A stretch of DNA of 64,000 bases from Gottfriedia sp002574545. GTDB lineage: Bacteria; Bacillota; Bacilli; Bacillales; Bacillaceae_G. The stretch's first letter is position 1, and every line of letters begins with the position of its first letter. The notes beneath the pieces were generated by a model that was not told the origin of the DNA, did no database searches, and saw nothing but the letters and a program-made list of their open reading frames with translations. Where the stretch lies: the NCBI GenBank assembly GCA_052180195.1, contig CP197469.1; one strand, 5' to 3'. Both the position numbers and the translations under genes were made by a program. Below, one piece after another: positions 28,811-38,828 of the stretch.

Positions 28811-30403
28811 ATGAAAGAATTTTTGCAAAAATTAGGAAAGTCGCTAATGATGCCTATTTCGGTTATTGCAGCCGCTGGTATTTTCTTAGGTCTCTCTGCT
28901 GTATTACAGAATCCAAATATTGTTGGGCAATCATTTGTTGAAATGACAACAGTACAACAAGTGCTAGGGTTTATTCGTACATTAATCGGTACTTTATTTG
29001 GAAATTTGCCTATTTTATTTGCGATTTCAGTTGCGATCGGTATGGCTAAAGACGAAAAGGCAACCGCTGCATTTAGTACGGTTATTGGTTTTCTTCTTTT
29101 CCATGTAACGCTTAGTTATATGTTAGGTTTAGACGGTATTACAGCTGCAACAACAAATGTTGATTATTTAACAAAAGAAGTTGGAATGTCTACTCTTGAA
29201 GCAACTAAAATTTTCGCTACGTATGATACGGTACTAGGGATCTTCAGTTTCCGAATGAGTGTTTTTGGTGGTATTCTTGTTGGTTTATTTGTTTCGATGT
29301 TACACAATCGTTTCTATCAAATTGAATTACCTACAGCAATTAGTTTCTTTGGCGGACGTCGCTTTATTCCAATCATCACAGTTGTATTAGTTCCTTTCTT
29401 AGCTCTTGCAATGTTCTTTGCTTGGCCCTTCTTAAATAAAGGGATCGTTGGAATCGGTGAATTTATCACTGGTGCTGGTGCTTTCGGTCCATTTCTTTTC
29501 GGATTTTTAGAACGCTTATTGGTTCCGACTGGATTACATCACATTTTAAACCAGCTTACTCGTTTCACACCAGTAGGCGGAGTTGCTATGGTGGATGGAC
29601 AACAGGTATCTGGTGCCCTTAATATCTTTAATGCTGTTTTAGCACAAGCAACACCTGATATTGAAACGATGAAAGAAGCAACTCGTTTTCTAGCTCAAGG
29701 TAAGATTCCGTTCATGACATTTGGTTTACCAGCTGCATGTTTAGCTATGTACAGAGCAGCTAAACCACAACATAAAAAACGTGTTGCAGCATTATTATCT
29801 GCCGCAGCATTAGCAAGTTTCACAACAGGTATCACTGAGCCAATCGAATTCGCATTCTTATTTGTATCACCAATCTTATTTGTATTCCATGCTTTCATGG
29901 CCGGCTTATCATTTATGCTTGCAGATCTCTTCAACATCGGAATTGGGAATGTACAAGGTGGCGTAATTGACCTTACAGTTTTCGGTATACTTCAAGGATT
30001 GAAAACGAATTGGTGGATTACTGTTATGATCGGTACTTGCTATTCATTTGTGTATTACTTCGTATTTAAATGGGTGATCAACCGCTTTAACGTGAAAACA
30101 CCTGGTCGTGAAGATGAGAATGAAGTAGAGGGTAGTGATATTGTCATTAACGATGAAACAACAATCGGTGATGCAATTGTTTCTGCACTTGGCGGTAAAG
30201 AAAACATTAAAGAAGTTGAAAATTGCTTTACTCGTTTACGTCTTGTTCTTTACTCAGTTGATCGAATTGATGAAGCGGCCATTAAAGCAACTGGCGCAGC
30301 TGGCATCGTAAGAATTAACGATACAAACCTACAGGTTATTTATGGCCCTAAAGTTGAAAGGATTGCATTGGAAGTAAAAAGAAGCTGTTCAATAGTGGCG
30401 TAA
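28811..30403 (+). CDS. PTS alpha-glucoside-type transporter IICB
   Basis: A 530-residue permease of the glucose PTS superfamily: a IIC membrane domain with about ten segments (residues 1-430), followed by a IIB domain with the phosphorylated cysteine in VENCFTRLRL (about C472). No IIA domain is present, so it must borrow one. It imports and 6-phosphorylates a sugar, probably an alpha-glucoside (GlvC/AglA type). I chose ATG 28811, preceded by AAGGAGG; an in-frame ATG at 28736 has no such site. It heads an operon with a GH4 hydrolase and glycerate kinase. Confidence 0.88.
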   Translation: MKEFLQKLGKSLMMPISVIAAAGIFLGLSAVLQNPNIVGQSFVEMTTVQQVLGFIRTLIGTLFGNLPILFAISVAIGMAKDEKATAAFSTVIGFLLFHVTLSYMLGLDGITAATTNVDYLTKEVGMSTLEATKIFATYDTVLGIFSFRMSVFGGILVGLFVSMLHNRFYQIELPTAISFFGGRRFIPIITVVLVPFLALAMFFAWPFLNKGIVGIGEFITGAGAFGPFLFGFLERLLVPTGLHHILNQLTRFTPVGGVAMVDGQQVSGALNIFNAVLAQATPDIETMKEATRFLAQGKIPFMTFGLPAACLAMYRAAKPQHKKRVAALLSAAALASFTTGITEPIEFAFLFVSPILFVFHAFMAGLSFMLADLFNIGIGNVQGGVIDLTVFGILQGLKTNWWITVMIGTCYSFVYYFVFKWVINRFNVKTPGREDENEVEGSDIVINDETTIGDAIVSALGGKENIKEVENCFTRLRLVLYSVDRIDEAAIKATGAAGIVRINDTNLQVIYGPKVERIALEVKRSCSIVA

Positions 30404-30461
30404 GACGTTTATCAAAATCAACTTATATCCTGCTACTTAGCAATGTAATGCATATAGAAAA

Positions 30462-30476
30462 ATGTAAACGTTTCAT
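30462..30476 (+). promoter_or_regulatory. cre-like site between PTS and GH4 genes
   Basis: ATGTAAACGTTTCAT resembles the CcpA catabolite-responsive element, with mismatch at its right end. It lies 48 bp before the GH4 start codon. This would fit catabolite repression of the GH4/kinase part of the operon. Confidence 0.4.
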
Positions 30477-30523
30477 ACAAAAAAAATAATAAATAATAGA
30501 AAATCCAAAGGAGTCGGTTCTTT

Positions 30524-31879
30524 ATGAAAAAAAATAATATCGTATTAGTTGGCGGAGGCTCTACTTGGACACCGGGAATTTTAAAAGCTCTAACAACTCA
30601 TTTAGATCAATTTGCGCTTAATCAAGTCGTTCTTTACGATGTTAATGCAGAACGTCAGGAAGTAATTGGACAATTTGGAGAAATCTTATTCAGTGAAGAA
30701 GCACCTGAAGTAAACTTTATTTATACAACTGATAAAGAAGTTGCTTATAAAGATGTTGATTTTGTTTTCTGTCAAATGCGTACAGGTGGTTATGCAATGC
30801 GTGAGAAGGACGAGAAAATTCCTCTTAGCTTTGGTGTTGTTGGTCAAGAAACATGCGGACCTGGTGGTTTTGCTTATGGTATGCGTTCAATTCGCGATAT
30901 GATTGAAATGGTACAAGATGTGCGTAAATATAGCCCTGATGCGTGGATTTTAAACTACACGAACCCAGCGGCTATTGTAGCACTAGCACTGGACAAGGTT
31001 TTCCCGAATGATAAGAGAATTCTAAACATCTGTGATCAACCAGTTAACTTATTACGTTCTTACGGCCGTTTAATTAACCATGACTATAATAAATTTGAGC
31101 CAACTTACTTTGGACTTAACCACTTTGGCTGGTTTACTCATATTTTTGATGAGAATGGTCATGATCTTGCACCTAAAATCAAAGAAACGATTTTAAATGG
31201 CGGCTTCCGTCCTGTTGATGCTGAACAACGCGACCAGTCTTGGTTAGATACTTATGCAATGGTAGAAAATATGCTGATTGATTTCCCAGAATATTTACCA
31301 AACACTTATTTACAGTACTATTTATATCCAGAATATAAAGCTTCTAAATTAGATCCGAACTTTACTCGTGCTAATGAGGTTATGGTTGGACGCGAAAAGA
31401 ACGTCTTTGCTGAATGCCGCAGTATCATCGAAAAAGGAACAGCAAAAGATTCACATGTTGTTCATAACGATGCTCATGGAGATATGATTGTTGAAGTTGC
31501 TTCCTCAATTTCAAACAACTTGCGACAAACATATATCGTGATTGTTCCAAACAATGGGATTGTTGCAAACTTACCAGATGATGTAATGATTGAAGTTGCT
31601 GCTTCGCTTGGAATTAATGGTCCAGCACCATATTCTGTTGGCCATATTGATACTTTCTATAAAGGTTTAATCGAAGGACAACATGCTTTTGAAAAATTAA
31701 CAGTTGAAGCGTACCTTGAAGGTTCTTATACAAAAGCACTTCAAGCTTTAACGTTAAATAGAACAGTTGTTGACGCTAAAAAAGCTCGTAAAATTCTTGA
31801 TGCTCTTATTGAAGCGAACAAAGATTATTGGCCAGAATTAAAAAAAACAGAAATGAAAAAACAAACAGTATTAGTTTAA
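30524..31879 (+). CDS. 6-phospho-alpha-glucosidase, GH4
   Basis: A 451-residue GH4 enzyme, the family that uses NAD and a metal. The Rossmann start IVLVGGGSTWTPG is at residues 6-18; NYTNP follows at about 144-148 and NICDQP holds C170, with H200 in GLNHFGW as the second metal ligand. The Cys-Asp dipeptide is typical of the alpha-glucosidase branch (GlvA/MalA). It should split the 6-phosphate sugar delivered by the PTS upstream. Ribosome site AAGGAG. The neighbouring glycerate kinase suggests the aglycone may be glycerate rather than glucose. Confidence 0.88.
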   Translation: MKKNNIVLVGGGSTWTPGILKALTTHLDQFALNQVVLYDVNAERQEVIGQFGEILFSEEAPEVNFIYTTDKEVAYKDVDFVFCQMRTGGYAMREKDEKIPLSFGVVGQETCGPGGFAYGMRSIRDMIEMVQDVRKYSPDAWILNYTNPAAIVALALDKVFPNDKRILNICDQPVNLLRSYGRLINHDYNKFEPTYFGLNHFGWFTHIFDENGHDLAPKIKETILNGGFRPVDAEQRDQSWLDTYAMVENMLIDFPEYLPNTYLQYYLYPEYKASKLDPNFTRANEVMVGREKNVFAECRSIIEKGTAKDSHVVHNDAHGDMIVEVASSISNNLRQTYIVIVPNNGIVANLPDDVMIEVAASLGINGPAPYSVGHIDTFYKGLIEGQHAFEKLTVEAYLEGSYTKALQALTLNRTVVDAKKARKILDALIEANKDYWPELKKTEMKKQTVLV

Positions 31880-31886
31880 ATTCAAT

Positions 31887-31922
31887 AAATTAAGGGGCTA
31901 TTAAATGATAGTTCCTTAATTT
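31887..31922 (+). terminator. hairpin between GH4 gene and glycerate kinase
   Basis: AAATTAAGGGGCTAT and ATAGTTCCTTAATTT form a 15-bp stem with two G-U pairs, followed by TTTTG. It may reduce, rather than stop, transcription into the kinase gene. Confidence 0.6.
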
Positions 31923-31942
31923 TGTTTAAGGAGTAGATGTAT

Positions 31943-33091
31943 ATGAATATTATTGTTGCAATCGATTCTTTTAAAGGGTCAATTACAAGTCTTGAAGCAA
32001 CTGAAGTTATAAAAAATGCACTTCCACAACATAACATCATTGGCATTCCTGTAGCAGATGGAGGTGAAGGAACCGTCACTGCTTTTGTTCAAGCATTAAA
32101 AGGTGAAATAATCACAGAAACTGTTCCTGGTCCTAAAGGTCAACCTATACAAGCTTCCTATGGATGGATCGATTCAGATCAAACAGCCATTATTGAAGTG
32201 GCGCAAGCCTCAGGAATTACTTTAATTGAATCCAATGACCTTAACCCATATTGTTACTCTTCATTTGGTACAGGTGCACAAATAGTAAGTGCCTTAAATC
32301 GTGGAGCCAAGAAATTCATTATTGGGCTTGGGGGAAGTGCTACAATTGATTGTGGAAAAGGAATAATGGAAGCCCTCGGTGTCAAATTTTTAAATAAATA
32401 CGGTCATACAGTTCCAACGTTTCCACATTCTATTGATCAAGTTACAGAAATAGATACTAGTAAACTTGATTCACGCTTGGCTAACGTTGAATTTATCATC
32501 GCATCTGATGTAACGAATCCATTAATCGGAAAAAATGGTGCTACTTTCATATTTGGTGCTCAAAAAGGGCTTCTTACCTCTCAAATGAATGACTATGATG
32601 AGATGATTAAACGTTTTGCCGATACCATCAATCAATCATTAGAAACAAACTATATCGATCATCCTGGGGCAGGTGCCGCTGGCGGCATTGGTTTTATGCT
32701 TTATTCATTTTTAGGAGCTACTTATCAAAGTGGAATTGAACTACTTATGAAAGAATGCGATTTAGAAGCATCAATTGAAAAAGCCGATCTACTAATAACT
32801 GGTGAAGGACGATTCGATTCACAATCTCTTGCAGGAAAATTACCAATTGGCGTTAGCTTAATCGCAAAAAAACACAACGTTCCAACCATTGTGTTTGCTG
32901 GGAGTATTGAGGATGGTTTAACTGAATTAACCGACTATGGTATTATTGCAACCATACCAATTGTATCTAGTGTTATGACACTTGAGGATGCTATGAGCAA
33001 CGCTTCTTCTTTGTTACACCTTGCAGTTAAACGTACTTTTAATCTAATTGATAACTTGTCTACAAGAGATACTTCTGCACATACTCAGTAA
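31943..33091 (+). CDS. glxK: glycerate kinase (GlxK/GarK family)
   Basis: A 382-residue kinase phosphorylating D-glycerate with ATP. The start MNIIVAIDSFKGS, the VADGGEGT block (about residues 36-43) and GLGGSATIDCG and GAGAAGG glycine-rich segments are typical. ATG 31943 lies 9 bases after AAGGAG; the ATG at 31937 is too close to that site. It follows the GH4 gene on the same strand; its 3' end overlaps the convergent RpiR gene by 32 bp. Its presence here points to glycerate-containing substrates for the two PTS/glycosidase pairs. Confidence 0.92.
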   Translation: MNIIVAIDSFKGSITSLEATEVIKNALPQHNIIGIPVADGGEGTVTAFVQALKGEIITETVPGPKGQPIQASYGWIDSDQTAIIEVAQASGITLIESNDLNPYCYSSFGTGAQIVSALNRGAKKFIIGLGGSATIDCGKGIMEALGVKFLNKYGHTVPTFPHSIDQVTEIDTSKLDSRLANVEFIIASDVTNPLIGKNGATFIFGAQKGLLTSQMNDYDEMIKRFADTINQSLETNYIDHPGAGAAGGIGFMLYSFLGATYQSGIELLMKECDLEASIEKADLLITGEGRFDSQSLAGKLPIGVSLIAKKHNVPTIVFAGSIEDGLTELTDYGIIATIPIVSSVMTLEDAMSNASSLLHLAVKRTFNLIDNLSTRDTSAHTQ

Positions 33092-33797
33092 AAATATAAT
33101 TGGTTAAATACGTAAAACTAAGTCTCTCAGATACATCTACCCCATCAATATATAATTCAGATGTCATACCATAAAATTGATAATCTGTTAATTTGGATAG
33201 TGGATTACTTGAGAAACCTGTGATACTAACTGTCGTTGCCCCTGCTGCTTTGGCAATTGTTGTAGCATGTAACGCTGTATCTGTTGAACCACTAACACTA
33301 ATTGCAAATACCAAATCATCTGATGTTAGCATTTTAGCATTGTGTTTCATCACATGTGGATCAATAAATGTATGTGTATTTTTACCAACAATTCGAAGTC
33401 TTTGATGTAAGTCTTCTGCAGCTATACGTGATAACCCTACAGAAAAAAATAAAATTTGGTTAGCACTATGAATCTTTTCAAGTACTGTATTCAATACATC
33501 TTGATTAATCAATTGCTTAGTTTTAATAATTTGCTCATCTAAAGCTGTCATCTCCATCAGCGCTTTTTGCTGCGATGATGTTAAATACAAAGACTCTCTA
33601 AATTCCAAAAAACCAGAAAATCCAAGTTTTTTGCATAAACGAATAATAGAATTAGGTGCGGTAAAATTAGCTTCAGCAATTTGCCGTACTGTCATTTGTT
33701 TTAAATCCGCTTTATGTTCAAATAAATAACTAAGCAATTCTTCTTCATTTGAATTAAGTGTTGAACGGTTTTGTTTTATCAAATCAAAAAAATTCAT
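33060..33797 (-). CDS. RpiR-family regulator
   Basis: A 245-residue regulator with an N-terminal RpiR-type helix-turn-helix (residues about 1-75, containing MTVRQIAEANFTAPNSIIRL) and a C-terminal SIS sugar-phosphate-binding domain (about 105-235, with FAISVSGSTDTALHA). It sits between the GH4/kinase set and the GH38/PTS set and probably controls one or both in response to a sugar phosphate. A GGAGAAG ribosome site precedes the ATG. Upstream (33798-34070) is AT-rich with no further gene. Confidence 0.88.
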   Translation of the reverse strand: MNFFDLIKQNRSTLNSNEEELLSYLFEHKADLKQMTVRQIAEANFTAPNSIIRLCKKLGFSGFLEFRESLYLTSSQQKALMEMTALDEQIIKTKQLINQDVLNTVLEKIHSANQILFFSVGLSRIAAEDLHQRLRIVGKNTHTFIDPHVMKHNAKMLTSDDLVFAISVSGSTDTALHATTIAKAAGATTVSITGFSSNPLSKLTDYQFYGMTSELYIDGVDVSERLSFTYLTNYIFTEYVQKYLL

Positions 33798-34070
33798 GTC
33801 TTCTCCTTACTTTCTACTTATTTTCCCTTTTGCTCCACCACGGATTTTAATTCTATTTTCCTATCTAACTATATTGTAATAAAAAATACTTAAAAACAGT
33901 AGTAAATCTGAATTACTACTGTTATTTTTAATTCAAAGTAGCAGTAAACATACAAAACACCGTTTATATATCTACAAACGGTGTAAAAATAATTTCTGAT
34001 TTAATTAAATGTAATAAAACTTGTGTCGGGTCAAAGTTTGAATGCCTTAGTAAAATGAATTTCATTTGTT

Positions 34071-36671
34071 TTAAAACAAAATCGATTTGACCTGATTTAC
34101 TCTCACATTTATTCCTACTTGCTGATCATTTACAGAAACTTCTTCATGCTCTTTTTCATTTAAATTAACAATGTATACCTGCCCAATTTCATCATTAAAT
34201 TCCAAAAAAGCATACTCCTCATTTTCCGCTGAATTATAAAAACGTACAACAAATTTATCTTCTTTCTCAGCCTTCTTCAACGTACTTAAAACAACATTTC
34301 CGGAACGCTCTTTAAAAAAGCTAAACTCTAAAGGTGTCCTCACACCAGACTCATTCAACTTCATAGCATCAAAAGGAATCTTATTATAACTAACAATCGG
34401 CGTTAAATACTCCTTAGCAATCCTCGCAACATTCTCTTCCTTATTATATGTCGCAATCGCAAACTCCAGCGACAAATTCCCAATCATCTGCGAATCCGGA
34501 GTAGCCAACTTAATCCCAGACGGTCGCCCTGGTCTACGAATCAACTCCTCTTTCCCAAGAAAACCAACACTCCTAAACAAAGTAATCGCGATCGTATCAT
34601 ATTTTTCACCAACAATCTCGTACTCTCTTGTACTATTCGTTAAAACACTAACTCCATACTGATCATTCGATAAACCAACATAACTCAACATAGGATAAAT
34701 CGAATCTGGGCGTTCATCCCAATTTTCTTCCTCCCAATCATGAATTGCTGAATCAACAACGTCTCGTTTTATTGAACCAAATTGGTTATCCGATACTGAA
34801 AAAGCTGAAGCAAGACCCGTTGGAATTAACACTCTTAATCGATGATCCTTCGCTTGATTATTCAATTCAAATGTTATATCAAGTCTCGGTTTATGATTTG
34901 GAACATTCACTACAATATGAACATCAACAGTACTATCAACAATTTGTTCTTTCCGTTTTTCTATGTTTGAAGGAACAGCTAACGTATATTTAATATCAAT
35001 CGATACCCCGAACCGGTTTTGCTGAATTTTAGTTTCGGCTTGAACAGAATCACTATAAATTAACTCTTCATTTAAAAGTGGAGAGTAGTCATATTCATCA
35101 CCATCATCCCCACCATTTTCCAAACGGAGAACATTATTAAAGCTTTTTTTAAATTGCTTATCAAAAATATTCAAAGTTCCATTTGAATTAACAGTAATCT
35201 CGTAATAATCTGTTTCAACTTTGCTTGTAGAATAAGTAATCTTTTTAATAATTTCATCACTTTCTTGTATAAAATACGTCTTATAACCCATCGATGGAAT
35301 CGTATCTTTTAACTGGATTGTATAGTCAATAAAAGGATCATAGTTTCCATAATGAACAATTTGTCGATCGATTAAGCCCGGATCAGTGACTTTGCTTTCG
35401 ATAATCTCAAAATCTATTTCATTCGATTCATGATCAACAAGTTTAAAAGATTTTAACTTTGTCAGAACGCTTGTCGTCACAACTTCAGTTCGCTCATAAG
35501 GAAGTAAGTTAAAAAGTGTGAGTCGATCATGCTCGTTAGAAGTATCCATTGAATCAACAATTTTTCGTTTATAAAAATTGATTAGTTGATCCACTTTTTC
35601 TTCTGCCAAATAAAACCGGCTAAGAATTTCTCTGTGTACTTTATCCGAACAGCAACAGCCAATACTATCATGCGCATGATTTTTCATCATTTCTTTCCAT
35701 ATTAATTCAATCAAGCCGTGATGATACTCAAAACCCAATCGATAGGCGATTGATGCAAGTGGTTCTAAAATATTGGTGATTTTATTTTCAATTCTCGTAT
35801 TCGCTGCTTTAATATCCATTCTAGTCGAGTAAATACTACGATGAACACGCATGTACTTTCCATCTAAAAATTCACCTTTCAATATTTCAAGGTCTTTTTG
35901 TGCTTCTAGATTCTCAAAAATTTTTTCATATTTACTTAAGAAAAATTCACGTTCTAGATATAGTTTTTCTAGCTTTTCGATGATGGTAAATATATTTTTT
36001 TGAATAGGCATTTGATCATGTCCGTTTGGTAAGATAATATGATCAGTTGTTGCACCTCGATCAAGTACAGTAAAATACTTATCTATTCTTTTTTGCAGTG
36101 CTTCCTCATTTTCAGGTAAATACTTTCCGATGGCATACCCTAAAGGAAATAATTGAACTAATACCTTTGAACCATCGTCTGTTTCCCAATAAAATTCTGT
36201 TTTGTCTGTACCATGACGTTCAGATGTCCCTCTCCAGAAGATTGAGTACTTAATATCAAATCCGTTTAAAATCATTGGCATTTGAGCTGATTGTCCGAAT
36301 GAGTCTGGGAGATAACCGATTTTCATCGGTACTCCAAATTCTTCGCAGTCCTTCATCCCGTATAATAAATTACGAACGATTGATTCACCTCCGACGATCA
36401 TTTCATCTGTTTGGGTATACCATGGTCCAATGATTAATGAACCTTCTTGAACTAGCTTTTTTACTCGCTCTTTATTTTCTGGTTTTACTGCGAAGTAATC
36501 TTCTAAAATCGCAGTTTGACCATCTAGTACATAGTATGGATAGTCATGGTTTGTTTCTAACATTTTCATAATTTCTTCCATATTATTCACTAATAGAATT
36601 CTAGATTCTTCCGTTGTAAAATACCATTCTCTGTCCCAATGCATATGTGGGACGATATGAACTTTTTTCAT
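34071..36671 (-). CDS. mngB: alpha-mannosidase, GH38 (MngB-like)
   Basis: An 866-residue GH38 enzyme. The N-terminus PHMHWDREWYF carries zinc ligands H11 and D13; YLPDSFGQSAQMP holds the nucleophile D123; NHAHDSIGCC supplies the late zinc histidine. It lacks a signal peptide, so it acts in the cytoplasm. Lying 16 bp downstream of a IIABC PTS gene, it matches MngB, which splits 6-phospho-mannosylglycerate into mannose-6-phosphate and glycerate. A degraded relative is at 26683-27105. Confidence 0.9.
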   Translation of the reverse strand: MKKVHIVPHMHWDREWYFTTEESRILLVNNMEEIMKMLETNHDYPYYVLDGQTAILEDYFAVKPENKERVKKLVQEGSLIIGPWYTQTDEMIVGGESIVRNLLYGMKDCEEFGVPMKIGYLPDSFGQSAQMPMILNGFDIKYSIFWRGTSERHGTDKTEFYWETDDGSKVLVQLFPLGYAIGKYLPENEEALQKRIDKYFTVLDRGATTDHIILPNGHDQMPIQKNIFTIIEKLEKLYLEREFFLSKYEKIFENLEAQKDLEILKGEFLDGKYMRVHRSIYSTRMDIKAANTRIENKITNILEPLASIAYRLGFEYHHGLIELIWKEMMKNHAHDSIGCCCSDKVHREILSRFYLAEEKVDQLINFYKRKIVDSMDTSNEHDRLTLFNLLPYERTEVVTTSVLTKLKSFKLVDHESNEIDFEIIESKVTDPGLIDRQIVHYGNYDPFIDYTIQLKDTIPSMGYKTYFIQESDEIIKKITYSTSKVETDYYEITVNSNGTLNIFDKQFKKSFNNVLRLENGGDDGDEYDYSPLLNEELIYSDSVQAETKIQQNRFGVSIDIKYTLAVPSNIEKRKEQIVDSTVDVHIVVNVPNHKPRLDITFELNNQAKDHRLRVLIPTGLASAFSVSDNQFGSIKRDVVDSAIHDWEEENWDERPDSIYPMLSYVGLSNDQYGVSVLTNSTREYEIVGEKYDTIAITLFRSVGFLGKEELIRRPGRPSGIKLATPDSQMIGNLSLEFAIATYNKEENVARIAKEYLTPIVSYNKIPFDAMKLNESGVRTPLEFSFFKERSGNVVLSTLKKAEKEDKFVVRFYNSAENEEYAFLEFNDEIGQVYIVNLNEKEHEEVSVNDQQVGINVRVNQVKSILF

Positions 36672-36687
36672 TTTGGTTTTTCACCCC

Positions 36688-38625
36688 TTACGCAACACTT
36701 TGTTGTGATGCCTTTACTTTTATTTCTTTAATGATTTTCTGTTTTCTTGTCATAATTAATAAAATTGTAGAGATAACTGCACCCACTAATGCTGCACCAA
36801 TCCATATACTTGCAGCTAATAGAGCTGGTTTTCCTTGAAGTAATGCTAATGAGAAAATCCCAGCACCTGGAACATTTAATCCAATATTAAAATAAGCAAC
36901 AATCGCTCCTGTTACTGCTGAACCAGCGATTAATGAAGGAATCACTCGAAGTGGATCATTAATCATAAATGGTATCGCACCTTCTGTTATTCCGGCTAAG
37001 CCAAGTAACCATGTTTGTTTACCAACTTCTTTTTCTTGTTCGGAAAATAGATGTTTTCCTATGATTGTTGCTCCAGTGACGGAGAATGCAGAGACCATTT
37101 TGACCGATGCAAATGCTGCGTAAGGTACAATATTTCCGCTCGCCATTGCGCCAATACAGAAAGTGTATGCAGCTTTGTTTACAGGCCCACCAAGGTCAAA
37201 TGAAACCATCGCTCCTAAAATTGCTCCCAGTATTATCGCGTTTGTCCCACTCATGCCATTTAGCCATTCAATTAGTCCTTCGTTTAAGAAAGCTAAAGGC
37301 TTACCAATAACAAATAGCATAATTGAACCAACCACTAGTGTTCCGACTACAGGATAAAACCAGAAACTAACAAATCCTGCGAAAGTCCCTTTTGGCTTGA
37401 CCTTTACTTTTAAATACTTTAAGAAATAACCTGCTAGTAATCCTCCTAGCATACCTCCTAAAAATCCACTGCCGATTAAATTCGCTGCGACCCCTGCTGC
37501 AAAACCTGGCCCTAATGCTGGTTTATCTGCAATTGAGTACGCCATGTACCCTGATAAAATCGGAATCATGATTTGTCCTAATAAAGAACCACCTAATTGG
37601 CGTAATAGCCATAACCATGATCCTTCTTCGGCATATACATCTTGAAGACCAAATGCTTGTGCAATAAAGACTGCCGCTGCTAAAGTCATACCACCCGCTA
37701 CAATGACAGGAATAATATGAGAGATTCCTGTTAAAAGAGAATCCTTGATTTCTGTTTTAAATGATTTGTTTTCTACTTCATGATGTTGTTCTTCTCTTTC
37801 GCCCATTTCTAATTTAGGTACACTTCCCACTTTTTGGAGTGCTTGTTCTAAAATTCCTTTTGCATTTCGAATTGGTGCAGCTACAGATGTTTTAACTTTT
37901 GGAAGATGTTTGAATCGCTCTTCATCTTTTACCGCAACATCCACCGCAAATACAATCGCATCTGCCTTTCTGATCAAATCAAACGTATGTCGGTCTTCAA
38001 CTCCATTGGCACCTTGTTTTTCAACAAATACATTTATGCCTAAATCATTCCCCGCTTTCACAAGTGCTTCCGCTGCCATATAAGTATGTGCAATGCCAGC
38101 TGGGCAAGCTGTAATAGCTAATATTGTTTTATCGCCTTTTGGAGAGACTTTCAGATTAGTAGGTTGTAATGGTGCATCAAGAAGATTAAATAGTTCTTTA
38201 GTTGTTCTTGCATGTAGTAGATTATGTTTATATTCTTCGTCTGATAATCTCGTAACTAATTCTGCTAATAAAGTAAGATGTGTAGTGCCTTCCTCTTCTT
38301 TTGGAATAGCAAATAAAATGACTAATTCAACTTGATTATTTGGATCAATACTTTCCCAATTACTCATTGGTTTCTCAAGTGTAACAACCGCGAACGAAGA
38401 TTCTTTTACAGATGAGGATTTACCATGTGGAATGGCTAGACCACCTTCAAAACCAGTTGGAGATAAAGCTTCCCTTTCCATCACTGCATGAAAAAACTCT
38501 TCTTCAGAATGAATTTTTCCTTCTGCCGCTAACTCTTTAACTAAATAACTTATGATCTCTTCTTTCGATGAAAATGACTTTTTTGTACTGATTAAAGCTT
38601 CTGATGTTAACTTTTTTAACTGCAT
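36688..38625 (-). CDS. mngA: PTS fructose-family transporter IIABC (MngA-like)
   Basis: A 645-residue fused PTS protein. IIA (about 1-145) has the phospho-histidine in GLAIPHGKSS; IIB (about 165-265) has the phospho-cysteine in ITACPAGIAHTYMAA; IIC (about 290-630) has eight or so membrane segments. Domain order and the downstream GH38 gene match MngA, the mannosylglycerate PTS, more than fructose or mannose carriers. ATG 38625 follows AAAGGGG by 8 bases; the ATG at 38643 has no site. The substrate assignment is from context. Confidence 0.82.
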   Translation of the reverse strand: MQLKKLTSEALISTKKSFSSKEEIISYLVKELAAEGKIHSEEEFFHAVMEREALSPTGFEGGLAIPHGKSSSVKESSFAVVTLEKPMSNWESIDPNNQVELVILFAIPKEEEGTTHLTLLAELVTRLSDEEYKHNLLHARTTKELFNLLDAPLQPTNLKVSPKGDKTILAITACPAGIAHTYMAAEALVKAGNDLGINVFVEKQGANGVEDRHTFDLIRKADAIVFAVDVAVKDEERFKHLPKVKTSVAAPIRNAKGILEQALQKVGSVPKLEMGEREEQHHEVENKSFKTEIKDSLLTGISHIIPVIVAGGMTLAAAVFIAQAFGLQDVYAEEGSWLWLLRQLGGSLLGQIMIPILSGYMAYSIADKPALGPGFAAGVAANLIGSGFLGGMLGGLLAGYFLKYLKVKVKPKGTFAGFVSFWFYPVVGTLVVGSIMLFVIGKPLAFLNEGLIEWLNGMSGTNAIILGAILGAMVSFDLGGPVNKAAYTFCIGAMASGNIVPYAAFASVKMVSAFSVTGATIIGKHLFSEQEKEVGKQTWLLGLAGITEGAIPFMINDPLRVIPSLIAGSAVTGAIVAYFNIGLNVPGAGIFSLALLQGKPALLAASIWIGAALVGAVISTILLIMTRKQKIIKEIKVKASQQSVA

Positions 38626-38682
38626 CTTTGTAACCCCTTTCATTTTTTAGTGGACTACTTTGACTTCATCATAGCAAAAAAA

Positions 38683-38709
38683 AAATAAGAAGCCGGAAAC
38701 TTCTTATTT
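38683..38709 (-). terminator. hairpin AAATAAGAAG / CTTCTTATTT, copy 1
   Basis: A 10-bp stem with loop CCGGAAA and a T tract when read on the minus strand. It lies just upstream of the PTS gene, after the peptidase terminator at 38790-38818. The whole 40-base stretch is almost identical to 44958-44984. Confidence 0.7.
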
Positions 38710-38789
38710 TTACACAGTATTTTCATATTTTTATATATTATGTGTGTATTTATACACATCTACGTAGTTAAAAAATGTAGTCGTAAAGG

Positions 38790-38818
38790 AAAATGCCATG
38801 AATTGATCACGGCATTTT
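38790..38818 (-). terminator. terminator after RocB-like peptidase
   Basis: AAAATGCC and GGCATTTT around a 13-base middle that can extend the stem; lies 11 bp after the peptidase stop. Confidence 0.75.
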
Positions 38819-38828
38819 TAGCATAAAT

